Part shown: positions 33,069-40,923 of the stretch, piece by piece | Position numbering within the stretch: the first letter of the stretch is position 1 | Layout: each line of letters begins with the position of its first letter | Source of the DNA: CAZACZ01 sp964483695 | GTDB lineage: Bacteria > Deinococcota > Deinococci > Deinococcales > Trueperaceae | Length of the DNA stretch: 42,428 nucleotides | Reading direction: 5' to 3' | Assembly: GCA_964483695.1 (NCBI GenBank) | Contig: CAZACZ010000018.1 | Coordinates: 1 to 42,428, forward strand | Made by a program: the position numbers and the translations under genes | Notes under the pieces: model-generated | Seen by the model: only the letters and a program-made list of their open reading frames with translations | Databases searched by the model: none | Told to the model about the DNA's origin: nothing

Positions 33069-34918
33069 CCGGTCGCTGGCTCGCGCGCCTCGCCTGGATC
33101 GTCCTGCTGGCGGCGCTGGTGCCCGCCGCCATCCTGGCGGCGCGGCGCGTCGCCTCGGAGGGCGCGAAGGAGCGCGTGGCGGTGGTGATGGACGAGCAGG
33201 CGCTGGCGACGCAGGCGGCGCTCGTCGGCCTGACCAGCATCGAGCTGGGGCTGCGCTACCAGGCGCTGGGACTCGCGGGCATCGCGCTCTACGAGGACAC
33301 CATCGAAAGTCTAGTAGCCAAGGGCTCGGCCGCTGCGCTGCTGGGCAGCGAGCTGCGTGCCCAGGCGCTGGCGCGCGGCGAGCCGGCGCCGGCGGTTCCA
33401 TCCGACGCGACGCTGGTCACAGCGCTGGCGCCGGGTGCGCTCGACACCCTGCTGGCGAAGAACGTCCCGGTCGGACGCGCCATCGAGATCGCCGGCCGCA
33501 CCTGGTACGTCTGGCCGGGCGACGTCCGCACCACCTTGCCCGCCGGGCCGGACTTAGCGCAGATCGACCTCTGGCGGCGCGCCGGCTTCGACGTCGCCTA
33601 CCGCCCGCGCAACGCGCCGGTGGCGCTGCTGAACGCCGGCGCCGACTACCCGGCCGGCGCGTCGTACCTGATCTACGCCGGCACGCAGGTGGCGGGGCAC
33701 CCGGGCGACGCGACGACGGTGATCGAAGCGTCCCAGGACTACCTCACGGCGATCATCGAAGGCACGCCGCAGAGCGGCATGGCGAAGCTGTCGGGGCGCG
33801 TGCCGACGGTGCGTCTGCTGAGCTTCAACCAGGACTACGTCGATCGTCGGCTGCGGCCCGCCGACCTGGTCGACAAGTACCTCCTGGCGGTCGACGAGCG
33901 CAACGTCCGTCTGCTCTACCTCCGGCCCTACACCACCAACGAGTTGGGCGACCCGATCGCCAACACCGAGGCGCTGGTCCGCGACCTGTCCGCCACGTTG
34001 GCCAGCCAGGGCTATCAGGTCGGTCCGTTGCGGACGGACGAACTCGGCTACGTCCCGCAACCGTGGCTCCGCGCCTGGTCGGCGCTCGGTGTGCTCGCCG
34101 GGCTCGTGCTGCTGGCGCTTCGCATCGCGGCTCCGTGGGGGGTCGGTGCCGCGGCAGCGGTGGCGGTCCTGGCGCTGGCGGCTGCGGGTGCGAGCTGGGA
34201 CGCCGTCGCCCTGGTGGCGGCGCTCGTCTTCCCCGCGCTGGGGTACCTGACGTTCCGCGAGCGGCCCGCCACGCTGGTGTGGGCCAGCCTCGTGAGCCTG
34301 GCAGGTGCTCTGCTGCTCGCCGCCGTCGGGAGCGAGCGCGACACCCTGCTGGCGTTGCGGCCCTTCACCGGCGTGGGGGCGACCCTGGTCGTTCCGCCTG
34401 CGCTGTTCTTGGTCGGGTACGCCTTGCGCTTCCACCGGCCCGTGGCCTGGTTCCGCCTGGCGTGGCGCGCCGAGATCCGCGTCTGGCACGTAGCCTTCGC
34501 CTTGGCGACGCTGGCGGCGTTGGCGCTGGTGGTGCTGCGCCGCGGCAACGATCCGGTGATCGGAGTGAGCAGCTTCGAACTCGCGCTGCGGGACCTGCTC
34601 GGGTCGTACTTCGCGCGTCCACGGTTCAAGGAGCTGATCGGCCACCCGCTTGCGTTCCTCGCGCTGGCGCTCCCGAGCTTGCCGGCGTGGGTGCGCGGCG
34701 CGCTGTTGGGCGTCGGCGTGGTGGCGCAGGCCAGCATCCTCAACTCGTTCTCGCACTACCACACGCCGCTGGCGATCTCGCTCGAGCGCACCCTCGTCGC
34801 CCTGGTGCTGGGCGCCCTGATCGGCCTCGTGCTGTGGCCGTTGGCGGCCTGGACGCTGCGCCGCGTGCGCGCCTGGATGCGTGCGGACGACGCAGGCGCT
34901 CGCGTCCGCGAAGGCTGA
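33065..34918 (+). CDS. DUF5693-type membrane protein
   Basis: A 617-aa integral membrane protein. After one N-terminal helix comes an extracytoplasmic domain of about 330 residues (for example LNAGADYPAGASYLIYAG and LDTLLAKNVPVGRAIEIAG), then about eight hydrophobic helices. It resembles proteins that sit beside csaB in Thermus, Deinococcus and some Firmicutes. The GTG overlaps the udk stop (GTGA) and csaB starts 11 nt after its end, so the set is probably one operon. A role in making or exporting the pyruvylated wall polymer is inferred from this context; no activity is known to me. Confidence 0.8.
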   Translation: MTGRWLARLAWIVLLAALVPAAILAARRVASEGAKERVAVVMDEQALATQAALVGLTSIELGLRYQALGLAGIALYEDTIESLVAKGSAAALLGSELRAQALARGEPAPAVPSDATLVTALAPGALDTLLAKNVPVGRAIEIAGRTWYVWPGDVRTTLPAGPDLAQIDLWRRAGFDVAYRPRNAPVALLNAGADYPAGASYLIYAGTQVAGHPGDATTVIEASQDYLTAIIEGTPQSGMAKLSGRVPTVRLLSFNQDYVDRRLRPADLVDKYLLAVDERNVRLLYLRPYTTNELGDPIANTEALVRDLSATLASQGYQVGPLRTDELGYVPQPWLRAWSALGVLAGLVLLALRIAAPWGVGAAAAVAVLALAAAGASWDAVALVAALVFPALGYLTFRERPATLVWASLVSLAGALLLAAVGSERDTLLALRPFTGVGATLVVPPALFLVGYALRFHRPVAWFRLAWRAEIRVWHVAFALATLAALALVVLRRGNDPVIGVSSFELALRDLLGSYFARPRFKELIGHPLAFLALALPSLPAWVRGALLGVGVVAQASILNSFSHYHTPLAISLERTLVALVLGALIGLVLWPLAAWTLRRVRAWMRADDAGARVREG

Positions 34919-34929
34919 CGCTCGGGCTC

Positions 34930-35916
34930 GTGCGCGTCGTCATCAGCGGCTACTACGGCTTCGGCAACGTCGGGGACGAGGCGCTGCTGGCTGGTCTCGT
35001 GGCGGGACTGCAGCAACGCGGACATCGGATCGTCGTGCTCTCGGCCAACCCCGGCCAGACCGCGCGCGATCACCGCGTCCGCGCCACCCACCGCGTGTGG
35101 GGCGCACCGTGGGCCATCGCCCGTGCGGACGCCGTGGTGTCGGGAGGCGGCGGCCTGCTGCAAGACGCCACCAGCGCGCGCAGCCTGCGCTACTACCTGG
35201 CCGTGGTGGGGCTGGCGCGCCGCCTCGGCAAGCGCGTGGTGATCTACGGGCAGTCGCTCGGACCGCTCTCGCCCGCCGGCCGCGCGGCGGTGGCGCGGGC
35301 GCTGGCGGGGCTCCCGCTGGCCGTGCGCGACGAGGCGTCCGCCGCGCTGGCGCGCACGCTGGGCGCCCACCCGGCGCTGGTCGCCGACCCGGCGCTGACG
35401 CTCCCTGCGCCCGCGCGCGCTGCTGCGACGGCCGGTCCGGTCGTGCTGGTCCCGCGCGGAGGGCAGCATCGCCTCAACCATGCCTTGGCGGAGTTGGGCC
35501 GGACCCTCGTTGCCGACGGGGTGCCGGTGGTGGCGTTGGCGCTGCACCCCGCCGAGGACGAGGGCGCGCTGCAGCAACTGGTCCAGGCCGTGCCGGGGAT
35601 CTCGGTCCGCGTCGTCACCGACGCGGCGTCGACCATGGCAGCGATGGTCGATGCCCGCTACGTGGTCTCGGTGCGGCTCCACGGCTGCGTCCTCGCCGCC
35701 TGCGTCGGCGTCGGGTTCGCGGGCCTGTCGTACGACCCGAAGGTGCGCGGGTTCTTAGAACAGGCACGCGCACCGACGTTCGAGACCCCGGTCGACGCGA
35801 GGAGCCTGCGGGAGCTCGCTCGGCTCGGACCGCCGCCCGAGGCGCACGCCGTGCATCACCTACGCGCCCTGGCGGAGGAAGGCATCGCATGGCTCGACGC
35901 CACGTTGCGGGCTTGA
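34930..35916 (+). CDS. csaB: CsaB-type polysaccharide pyruvyltransferase
   Basis: A 328-aa enzyme that adds ketal-linked pyruvate to a secondary cell-wall polymer. The pyruvyl groups are the anchor for SLH-domain S-layer proteins in Thermus, Deinococcus and Bacillus. Typical segments are VISGYYGFGNVGDEALLAGL, the glycine-rich VVSGGGGLLQDATS, YGQSLGPLS and RLHGCVLAACVGVGFAGLSYDPKV. The GTG start at 34930 opens directly on the conserved N-terminus. It supports an S-layer envelope and the Deinococcota placement. Confidence 0.92.
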   Translation: MRVVISGYYGFGNVGDEALLAGLVAGLQQRGHRIVVLSANPGQTARDHRVRATHRVWGAPWAIARADAVVSGGGGLLQDATSARSLRYYLAVVGLARRLGKRVVIYGQSLGPLSPAGRAAVARALAGLPLAVRDEASAALARTLGAHPALVADPALTLPAPARAAATAGPVVLVPRGGQHRLNHALAELGRTLVADGVPVVALALHPAEDEGALQQLVQAVPGISVRVVTDAASTMAAMVDARYVVSVRLHGCVLAACVGVGFAGLSYDPKVRGFLEQARAPTFETPVDARSLRELARLGPPPEAHAVHHLRALAEEGIAWLDATLRA

Positions 35917-35979
35917 TGCCGCGCGGCACCGGCGTTCGCGCGTGTGCGGCGCCTTCCGGGTGCTCTCATGCGGCTGCGG

Positions 35980-35985
35980 TAGGCT
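35980..35985 (+). promoter_or_regulatory. Leaderless -10 of the small TPR gene
   Basis: TAGGCT lies six nt before the GTG at 35992, with no Shine-Dalgarno sequence. Confidence 0.5.
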
Positions 35986-35991
35986 GACGCC

Positions 35992-36780
35992 GTGCGCCGA
36001 CTCGCTCCCCGCGCCACCGCGTTCTGCGTCGCCCTCGCCGTGACGCTCTCGGCCTTCGGCACCGTGCGCGCCCAGGACCAGGATCCCTTCGCGCAGATGC
36101 GCGACCTGCTGGCGCAGGGCTACTACAACTCCGCTGCACGGCTCAACGGGCCGGAGTTGGTGGCGCGGTACCCTGACGAGGCGGAAGCGCACTTCCTGTA
36201 CGCCCATGCGCTGTACCTCACCGGGGACACGACCGGGGCGCAGGCGTCGCTCGATCGGGCGCTGGCGCTCGGCGGCGGCGACGATCCGGACTTCATCCAT
36301 CTGCAGGGCATGTTGCGGGCGGTGCAGGGCGACGTCGAGGGCGCGCTGCGCGCACTGCAGAACGCCTACCTACGGACCCGCGACTACGGCTACGCGATGG
36401 ATTGGGGCAGGGTGGCGTGGCAGTTCGCGCGCTACCCGGAAGCGCTCGAGGCGTTCGACGCCGCCGCCGGTACCGACCGCGGTGCGCGTGAGCTGTGGCC
36501 GCATCTCGACCGCGGGCGCGTGCTGCTGCTGCTCGACCGCGTCCCGGAAGCCATCGCGGCGTTCGAGCGGGCCATCGACGTCTTCGAGGCCACCGACCGC
36601 GGCGATGCCCGACCCGGGTCGCCGGCGTACGTCGAAGCGTACTTCCGTCTTGGCGAGGCCTATGAGCAGCTCGGGGAGCTGGGGCAGGCCGAGGTGAACT
36701 ACCGGGCCGCCCGCAGCGCCGACCCGAACTACGCGCCGGCCGTCACCGCCCTCGATCGTCTCTCGCGCAGCTTCGAGTAG
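35992..36780 (+). CDS. Secreted TPR protein, function unknown
   Basis: A 262-aa protein with a signal peptide (cleavage after VRAQ, about residue 28). The rest is tetratricopeptide-like helices (for example EAEAHFLYAHALYLTGDTTGAQASLDRALAL and YFRLGEAYEQLGELGQAEVNYRAARSADPNYAPA), suited to protein-protein contacts in the envelope. It is smaller than the TPR protein at 26412-28787 and is not an obvious duplicate. GTG start, leaderless. Convergent with the SIMPL gene, 21 nt apart. Confidence 0.75.
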   Translation: MRRLAPRATAFCVALAVTLSAFGTVRAQDQDPFAQMRDLLAQGYYNSAARLNGPELVARYPDEAEAHFLYAHALYLTGDTTGAQASLDRALALGGGDDPDFIHLQGMLRAVQGDVEGALRALQNAYLRTRDYGYAMDWGRVAWQFARYPEALEAFDAAAGTDRGARELWPHLDRGRVLLLLDRVPEAIAAFERAIDVFEATDRGDARPGSPAYVEAYFRLGEAYEQLGELGQAEVNYRAARSADPNYAPAVTALDRLSRSFE

Positions 36781-36801
36781 CGCGGGGGGCGCCCCTCGAG
36801 G

Positions 36802-37638
36802 TCACTCCAGCCGGTAGTCGACGCTCACGTCGATCCGCACCGCCAGCTGACCGGCGCTCACCGCGCCGCCTCCCAACCCCTCGCGCATGGCGTACTGCAC
36901 CGGCGCACCGTCGGTCGCCGCCGACTCCTCGATGGCGTACGGCGCCCCCAGCGTCCCGCCCGCCAGTGCCGCGAGCTCGCCGGCCTTGCGCTCGGCGTCG
37001 GCCATGGCCAGCGCGCGCGCTTGGCGCTCGAGCTCGACGGGGTCGGCCAGCGTGTACTCGATCCCGCCGACCTGGTTGGCCCCTGCTTCGATCATGGCGG
37101 CGAGGACGGCGCCGACCCGAGCCACGTCGCGCACCGTCACCTGGTAGCCGTGCTGCACGTGGTAGCGCGCGCCGGTCAGGGTGCCGTCCTGGTCCCAGAG
37201 GTCCTCGCGCCACACCTGGAAGCTGGCGGTCCGCACGTCGCGCGCCGCGATGCCGAGCGCCAGCGCCGCCTCGCGGGCGGCCTGCATGGTCTCGTCGGCG
37301 TGCTCCAGCGCGACCGTGACCGAAGGGTCGGTGATGTCGACGCCGATGGTGAGGAGGACCACGTCGGGTTCGCCGAAGACCACACCGGTCCCGCGAACGT
37401 GGACGCCCGGCTCTGCTTGCGCGCGCGCCACGCCCGACAACGTGATCGCGGTCAGGATCACGAGCATCCACCATGCCAGCCAGCGCGAGCGGGCGTGGGG
37501 GCTCGTTGCGGGGTGCCGCGCCACGGCCGTACGTGCGACCGGTACGCCCCCGGGTTCGCGAGGGTACGCGCGCGCCTGCGCTAGGGCGTGGTCGGTGGGG
37601 TCGATGGCGAAGCCTGCGTCGCGATGACGATCGTTCAT
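36802..37638 (-). CDS. SIMPL-domain (DUF541) protein
   Basis: A 278-aa protein with a SIMPL domain from about residue 78 to the end: VHVRGTGVVFGEPDVVLLTIGVD, then QVTVRDVARVGAVLAAMIEAGAN and a C-terminal ALAMADAERKAGELAALAGGTLG. This is a periplasmic or secreted fold of unknown role. About 52 polar residues come before a single hydrophobic helix (53-72), so it could be an anchored protein rather than one with a short signal peptide. The ATG at 37638 is supported by GGAGG eight nt upstream. A start nearer the helix cannot be excluded. Confidence 0.8.
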   Translation of the reverse strand: MNDRHRDAGFAIDPTDHALAQARAYPREPGGVPVARTAVARHPATSPHARSRWLAWWMLVILTAITLSGVARAQAEPGVHVRGTGVVFGEPDVVLLTIGVDITDPSVTVALEHADETMQAAREAALALGIAARDVRTASFQVWREDLWDQDGTLTGARYHVQHGYQVTVRDVARVGAVLAAMIEAGANQVGGIEYTLADPVELERQARALAMADAERKAGELAALAGGTLGAPYAIEESAATDGAPVQYAMREGLGGGAVSAGQLAVRIDVSVDYRLE

Positions 37639-37770
37639 GCGTGCGTCCTCCGGGGCGCGTGTGGCGGATCGGCGGCGACGTACCCCCTTGGGTAGTCTCG
37701 CGCTTCCGCCGGCCGTCTCCGCGGCATCGTCGCCGTTCCGGGCGTGAGACAGGTGTACTCCGGCCTCATC

Positions 37771-37794
37771 GAGCCTTCACGCGAGCCTTCACGA
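37771..37794. repeat. Tandem 12-bp direct repeat
   Basis: GAGCCTTCACGC is followed by GAGCCTTCACGA, two copies in tandem that differ only at the last base. It lies in the 182-nt gap between the vWA gene and the SIMPL gene, both on the minus strand. It might be a regulator-binding site for the SIMPL gene. I see no clear promoter elements next to it. Confidence 0.45.
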
Positions 37795-37820
37795 CGGCCC
37801 GCCTTCGCGGCGTCGCCGGG

Positions 37821-39068
37821 CTAGTTGACGAGCTTGGTGCGGCGCGCCTGGTAGTCCTGCAGCACGTAGCGACCGATGGTATGCGGGGTGGTGAAGTACG
37901 CCTTGCCGCGCGTCATGGCGCTGACGCGTTGGACGAACGCGACGAGTTCCGGATCGCGCGCCAGCATGAAGGTGTTGACCTGGATGCCGTGACGCCGGCA
38001 GGCCCCGACCTCGCGCAGCGTCCCGCCCAGCACCACCGGGTCGAGGCCGTACGCGTTGCGGTACACGCGGCCGTCGGGCAAGGTGATGGCCGACGGCTTG
38101 CCATCCGTGATCATCACGATCTGCTTCATGTCCTTGTTCTGGCGCTTCAGGATCTTCTGCGCCAAGCGCAGTCCCTCGGCGGTGTTGGTGTGGTACGGCC
38201 CGACCTGGGCGCTGGGGAGGCGCTCGAGCGGGATCTCCTCGGCGGAGTTGTGGAACAGCACGAAGCGCACGACGTCGCCGCGGTACTGCGTGCGGATCAG
38301 GTGCGCCAGCGCCAACGCCACGCGCTTGGCCGGGGTGAAGCGGTCCTCCCCGTAGAGGATCATCGAGTGGCTGCAATCGAGCATGACCACGGTGGCGGCC
38401 GACGAGCTGTACTCCGCCTCCACCACCTGCAGGTCGTCTTCCTCCAGATGCAGCCTGCCGCCCTCGAAGCCGCGCCGTGCGGCGCGTCCGAGCGTCTGCG
38501 ACACGTCGAGGTTGAGCGCGTCGCCGAAGGTGTACGGCTTCGACTCTCCCGAGGCTTCCACGCCCGTCGAGGTGAAGCGCGTATCGTGGGCGCCGAAGCT
38601 GGACCTGCCGGCGCCGCCGAGCACGTCCTGGAGCGTGCGGTAGCCGAGGAAGTCGATCGCCTTGTCGGTCAGGACGAAGGAGGCACGCTCCGGATCCGGT
38701 GCGTCGGCGACCTCGCCCCCGCCACCGTCGGGTCCGCGTCCGTCGGCGCGGGCCTCGGCGCGCAAGTACCCCTCGCGTTCGAGACGCCGGGCCAACTCGC
38801 GAACGGTCGTGCCGAGCTCGCTGTCGAGCCACCGCTCGGCCTCCAGCGCCTTCTCCACCAGGTCGTCGGGCACCAGGCCGTGGTCGATCAAGGCCTCGGC
38901 GATGGCGTCGTAGAGGTCTTGCATGCTGGGGCGGTAGTCCGGGTCCGGGTCCCACGGGTTGCGCTCGAACCCGGACGCCAACAGCCGATCCTGTAGCATC
39001 CGCATCAGGTCGGCCATGTCGAGGTCGTCGAGGGTGGCCTCGAACTTCGAGTAGCGGACGCTCGGCAT
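37821..39068 (-). CDS. von Willebrand factor A domain protein (MoxR-system partner)
   Basis: A 415-aa protein. The N-terminal part (about 1-200) is unassigned and partly acidic/Gly-rich. The vWA domain follows, with the metal-ion site DCSHS at 231-235 and a later ITDGKPSAI region. Such proteins act with AAA+ MoxR/ChlI-like ATPases in metal insertion or complex assembly. The ATG at 39068 has a GCGAGG upstream and lies 25 nt after the AAA+ gene, so the two form an operon. Its client is unknown. Confidence 0.84.
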   Translation of the reverse strand: MPSVRYSKFEATLDDLDMADLMRMLQDRLLASGFERNPWDPDPDYRPSMQDLYDAIAEALIDHGLVPDDLVEKALEAERWLDSELGTTVRELARRLEREGYLRAEARADGRGPDGGGGEVADAPDPERASFVLTDKAIDFLGYRTLQDVLGGAGRSSFGAHDTRFTSTGVEASGESKPYTFGDALNLDVSQTLGRAARRGFEGGRLHLEEDDLQVVEAEYSSSAATVVMLDCSHSMILYGEDRFTPAKRVALALAHLIRTQYRGDVVRFVLFHNSAEEIPLERLPSAQVGPYHTNTAEGLRLAQKILKRQNKDMKQIVMITDGKPSAITLPDGRVYRNAYGLDPVVLGGTLREVGACRRHGIQVNTFMLARDPELVAFVQRVSAMTRGKAYFTTPHTIGRYVLQDYQARRTKLVN

Positions 39069-39093
39069 CGTCGTTCGCCTCGCTTTCGCCGGC

Positions 39094-40575
39094 TCAGTTC
39101 CAGCGCCGCCGCGGTCCGGTCGCGACGGGCTCCACGTCCTTCGCGACGTAGCCGCGCTCCTCGCTGCGGGCGATCTGCTTGCGGGCGCAGAGCCCTTCGA
39201 GCACGAACTCGGCCGCTGCCGCCAGCCGCTCATCGCCCGGCTCGTCGGCGATCGCCCTCGCCGCCTCGAGCAATCCCGGCACGGCCGCCAGCAGCGGCAC
39301 CAGCTCGGCGGTGGCCACGCCGTCCGGCAGTCGGACGTGGTGGTCGCTCTCGAAGTACGCCACCACGTCGTCGGTGTCGAGCGCCGCACCGCGGCGCGAG
39401 AACACTTGCCCGACGGCGCGGCGCACGATATCGCGGGCGACCGTCTCGGCCCCCTTGAGTTCCCCTTCGTACTCCAACTCGAGCTTGCCGGTCACCGCCG
39501 ACAGGGCAGCGTGCAGATCGGTGATGCGCGCGATCCCGCGCGCCTCGCCCACCGTGAGCGCACGCCGTTCGGCGTTGCTGACGACGTTCTCCAACAGGCT
39601 GATGGGAAGCCGTTGCGACACGCCGGAGTGCTTGTCGACCCGGGCATCGTCGCGCGCCTGGAAGGCGACCTCCTCGACCGCCTCGGCGACGTAGTCGGGC
39701 ACCACGACCGTAGGCTCGCGCGCGGTCCACGCTTCCTGCCGTGTGATCGCCATCCCCTCCTCCACCGTGCGCGGGTAGTGCGTGCGGACCTCGCTACCGA
39801 TGCGGTCCTTCAGCGGGGTGATGATCTTGCCGCGCGCGGTGTAGTCCTCGGGGTTGGCGCTGAAGACCAACATCACGTCGAGCGGCAGGCGCACCGGGTA
39901 GCCCTTGATCTGGACGTCGCCCTCCTGCATCACGTTGAACAGCGCCACCTGCACCTTCCCCGCCAAGTCCGGCAGCTCGTTCATGGCGAAGATGCCGCGA
40001 TGGGCGCGAGGCAGAAGACCGTAGTGCACCGAGCGTTCGTCACCCAAGCGCGTGCCGAGCTTGGCGGCCTTGATCGGGTCGATGTCGCCGATGATGTCGG
40101 CCACCGTCGTATCGGGCGTGGCGAGCTTCTCCAGGTAGCGCGCCGAGCGCGGCAGCCAGGCGATCGGCGTGGCGTCGCCGCACTCGGCCACGATGGCCCT
40201 TCCCTCCACGCTGACGGGACGGAACGGGTCGTCGTGGAGCTCGGTGCCGTCGATGTACGGGATCTCGTCGTCGAGCAGGTCGGCCAAGGCGCGAAGCAGG
40301 CGGGTCTTGGCTTGCCCGCGGAGGCCGAGCAGGATGAAGTTGTGGCGGCTGAGCACCGCGTTCACGATGGCGGGCACGACGGAGTCGTGATAGCCCAGCA
40401 CTCCGGAGAAGATGGGCGCATCGTCACGGAGTCGAGCCATCAGGTTCGCCCGGAGTTCGTCCTTGACACTGCGTCCCGCCAACTGACGCCAGCGCGTGCC
40501 CGCGAGATCCCCGAGGGTAGACGGGCGAGAGGACGTGCTGGACGGCGTGCGTGGCGTGGTGTCGAGCGCTTCCAT
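39094..40575 (-). CDS. MoxR/ChlI-like AAA+ ATPase
   Basis: A 493-aa AAA+ ATPase related to Mg-chelatase subunit I and MoxR. The P-loop is unusual: GLRGQAKT (84-91), with Ala where Gly normally precedes Lys. Walker B reads IFAMNELPDL rather than the usual D-E pair. The rest (KVQVALFNVMQEG, VFSANPEDYTARGKIITPLKDRIGSEVRTHYP) fits the family. This ChlI-related subgroup may keep the variant P-loop and still use ATP. The ATG at 40575 follows an extended -10, so the mRNA is probably leaderless. It partners with the vWA protein. Confidence 0.82.
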   Translation of the reverse strand: MEALDTTPRTPSSTSSRPSTLGDLAGTRWRQLAGRSVKDELRANLMARLRDDAPIFSGVLGYHDSVVPAIVNAVLSRHNFILLGLRGQAKTRLLRALADLLDDEIPYIDGTELHDDPFRPVSVEGRAIVAECGDATPIAWLPRSARYLEKLATPDTTVADIIGDIDPIKAAKLGTRLGDERSVHYGLLPRAHRGIFAMNELPDLAGKVQVALFNVMQEGDVQIKGYPVRLPLDVMLVFSANPEDYTARGKIITPLKDRIGSEVRTHYPRTVEEGMAITRQEAWTAREPTVVVPDYVAEAVEEVAFQARDDARVDKHSGVSQRLPISLLENVVSNAERRALTVGEARGIARITDLHAALSAVTGKLELEYEGELKGAETVARDIVRRAVGQVFSRRGAALDTDDVVAYFESDHHVRLPDGVATAELVPLLAAVPGLLEAARAIADEPGDERLAAAAEFVLEGLCARKQIARSEERGYVAKDVEPVATGPRRRWN

Positions 40576-40580
40576 GGCCC

Positions 40581-40589
40581 ATGCTAGCA
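40581..40589 (-). promoter_or_regulatory. Leaderless extended -10 of the MoxR-like gene
   Basis: Minus-strand TGC-TAGCAT (hexamer 40581-40586) lies five nt before the ATG at 40575. The same nine bases precede pyrG and rpmE. Confidence 0.6.
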
Positions 40590-40770
40590 GAGGCCCATGC
40601 GTCGACCGTGAGCCGCAGCGGGCTCGTGCCCAGCGACCCCCGGCTCGTGCCGCGTCGCAGCCCGGACGAGGCGCCGCGCCACCCGTCGCAAGCGGCAACG
40701 GGCGGCAACGGGCGGCACCGCAACGCCTATCGACTACGGCGCGCGTGAGGCGAGGGTGTCCCGAAAGGGG

Positions 40771-40855
40771 GTGACCCTGCGTGGGGGGCGCAGGGTCACA
40801 GAGAGGAGATGGTTGAGGGACAGGGTCCCTCAGGGGGTCCCGGGGGGGCGGGACC
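40771..40855 (+). other. G-rich region with three tandem hairpins upstream of cinA
   Basis: The 348-nt gap between the MoxR-like gene and cinA holds three consecutive stems: 40771-40781 with 40789-40799 (11 bp, loop TGGGGGG), 40815-40821 with 40825-40831 (7 bp, 3-base loop), and 40836-40841 with 40850-40855 (6 bp, G-run loop). Runs of four to seven G occur on the + strand, a pattern that could also make a G-quadruplex. No known riboswitch or small RNA is recognised. The rest of the gap (40590-40770) is GC-rich with a short GGGCGGCAAC repeat. Confidence 0.5.
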
Positions 40856-40866
40856 ATCGATATGGT
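40853..40866. promoter_or_regulatory. Small inverted repeat (possible operator)
   Basis: ACCAT-CGAT-ATGGT lies between the last G-rich hairpin and the cinA start. TATGGT could also act as a -10. Both are weak on their own. Confidence 0.3.
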
Positions 40867-40912
40867 ACGGCACGCATCGAGCCTTGTCATCTCGCATCGT
40901 GCGACGTCCTGA

Positions 40913-40918
40913 TATCGT
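40913..40918 (+). promoter_or_regulatory. Candidate leaderless -10 of cinA
   Basis: TATCGT lies five nt before the ATG at 40924. If used, the G-rich hairpins would be upstream of transcription and not in the mRNA. Confidence 0.4.
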
Positions 40919-40923
40919 CGGCC

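Noticed and set aside
36786..36795. GGGGCGCCCC palindrome between the TPR and SIMPL genes
   Set aside because: It has no loop, so it cannot make a hairpin; probably chance in GC-rich DNA.
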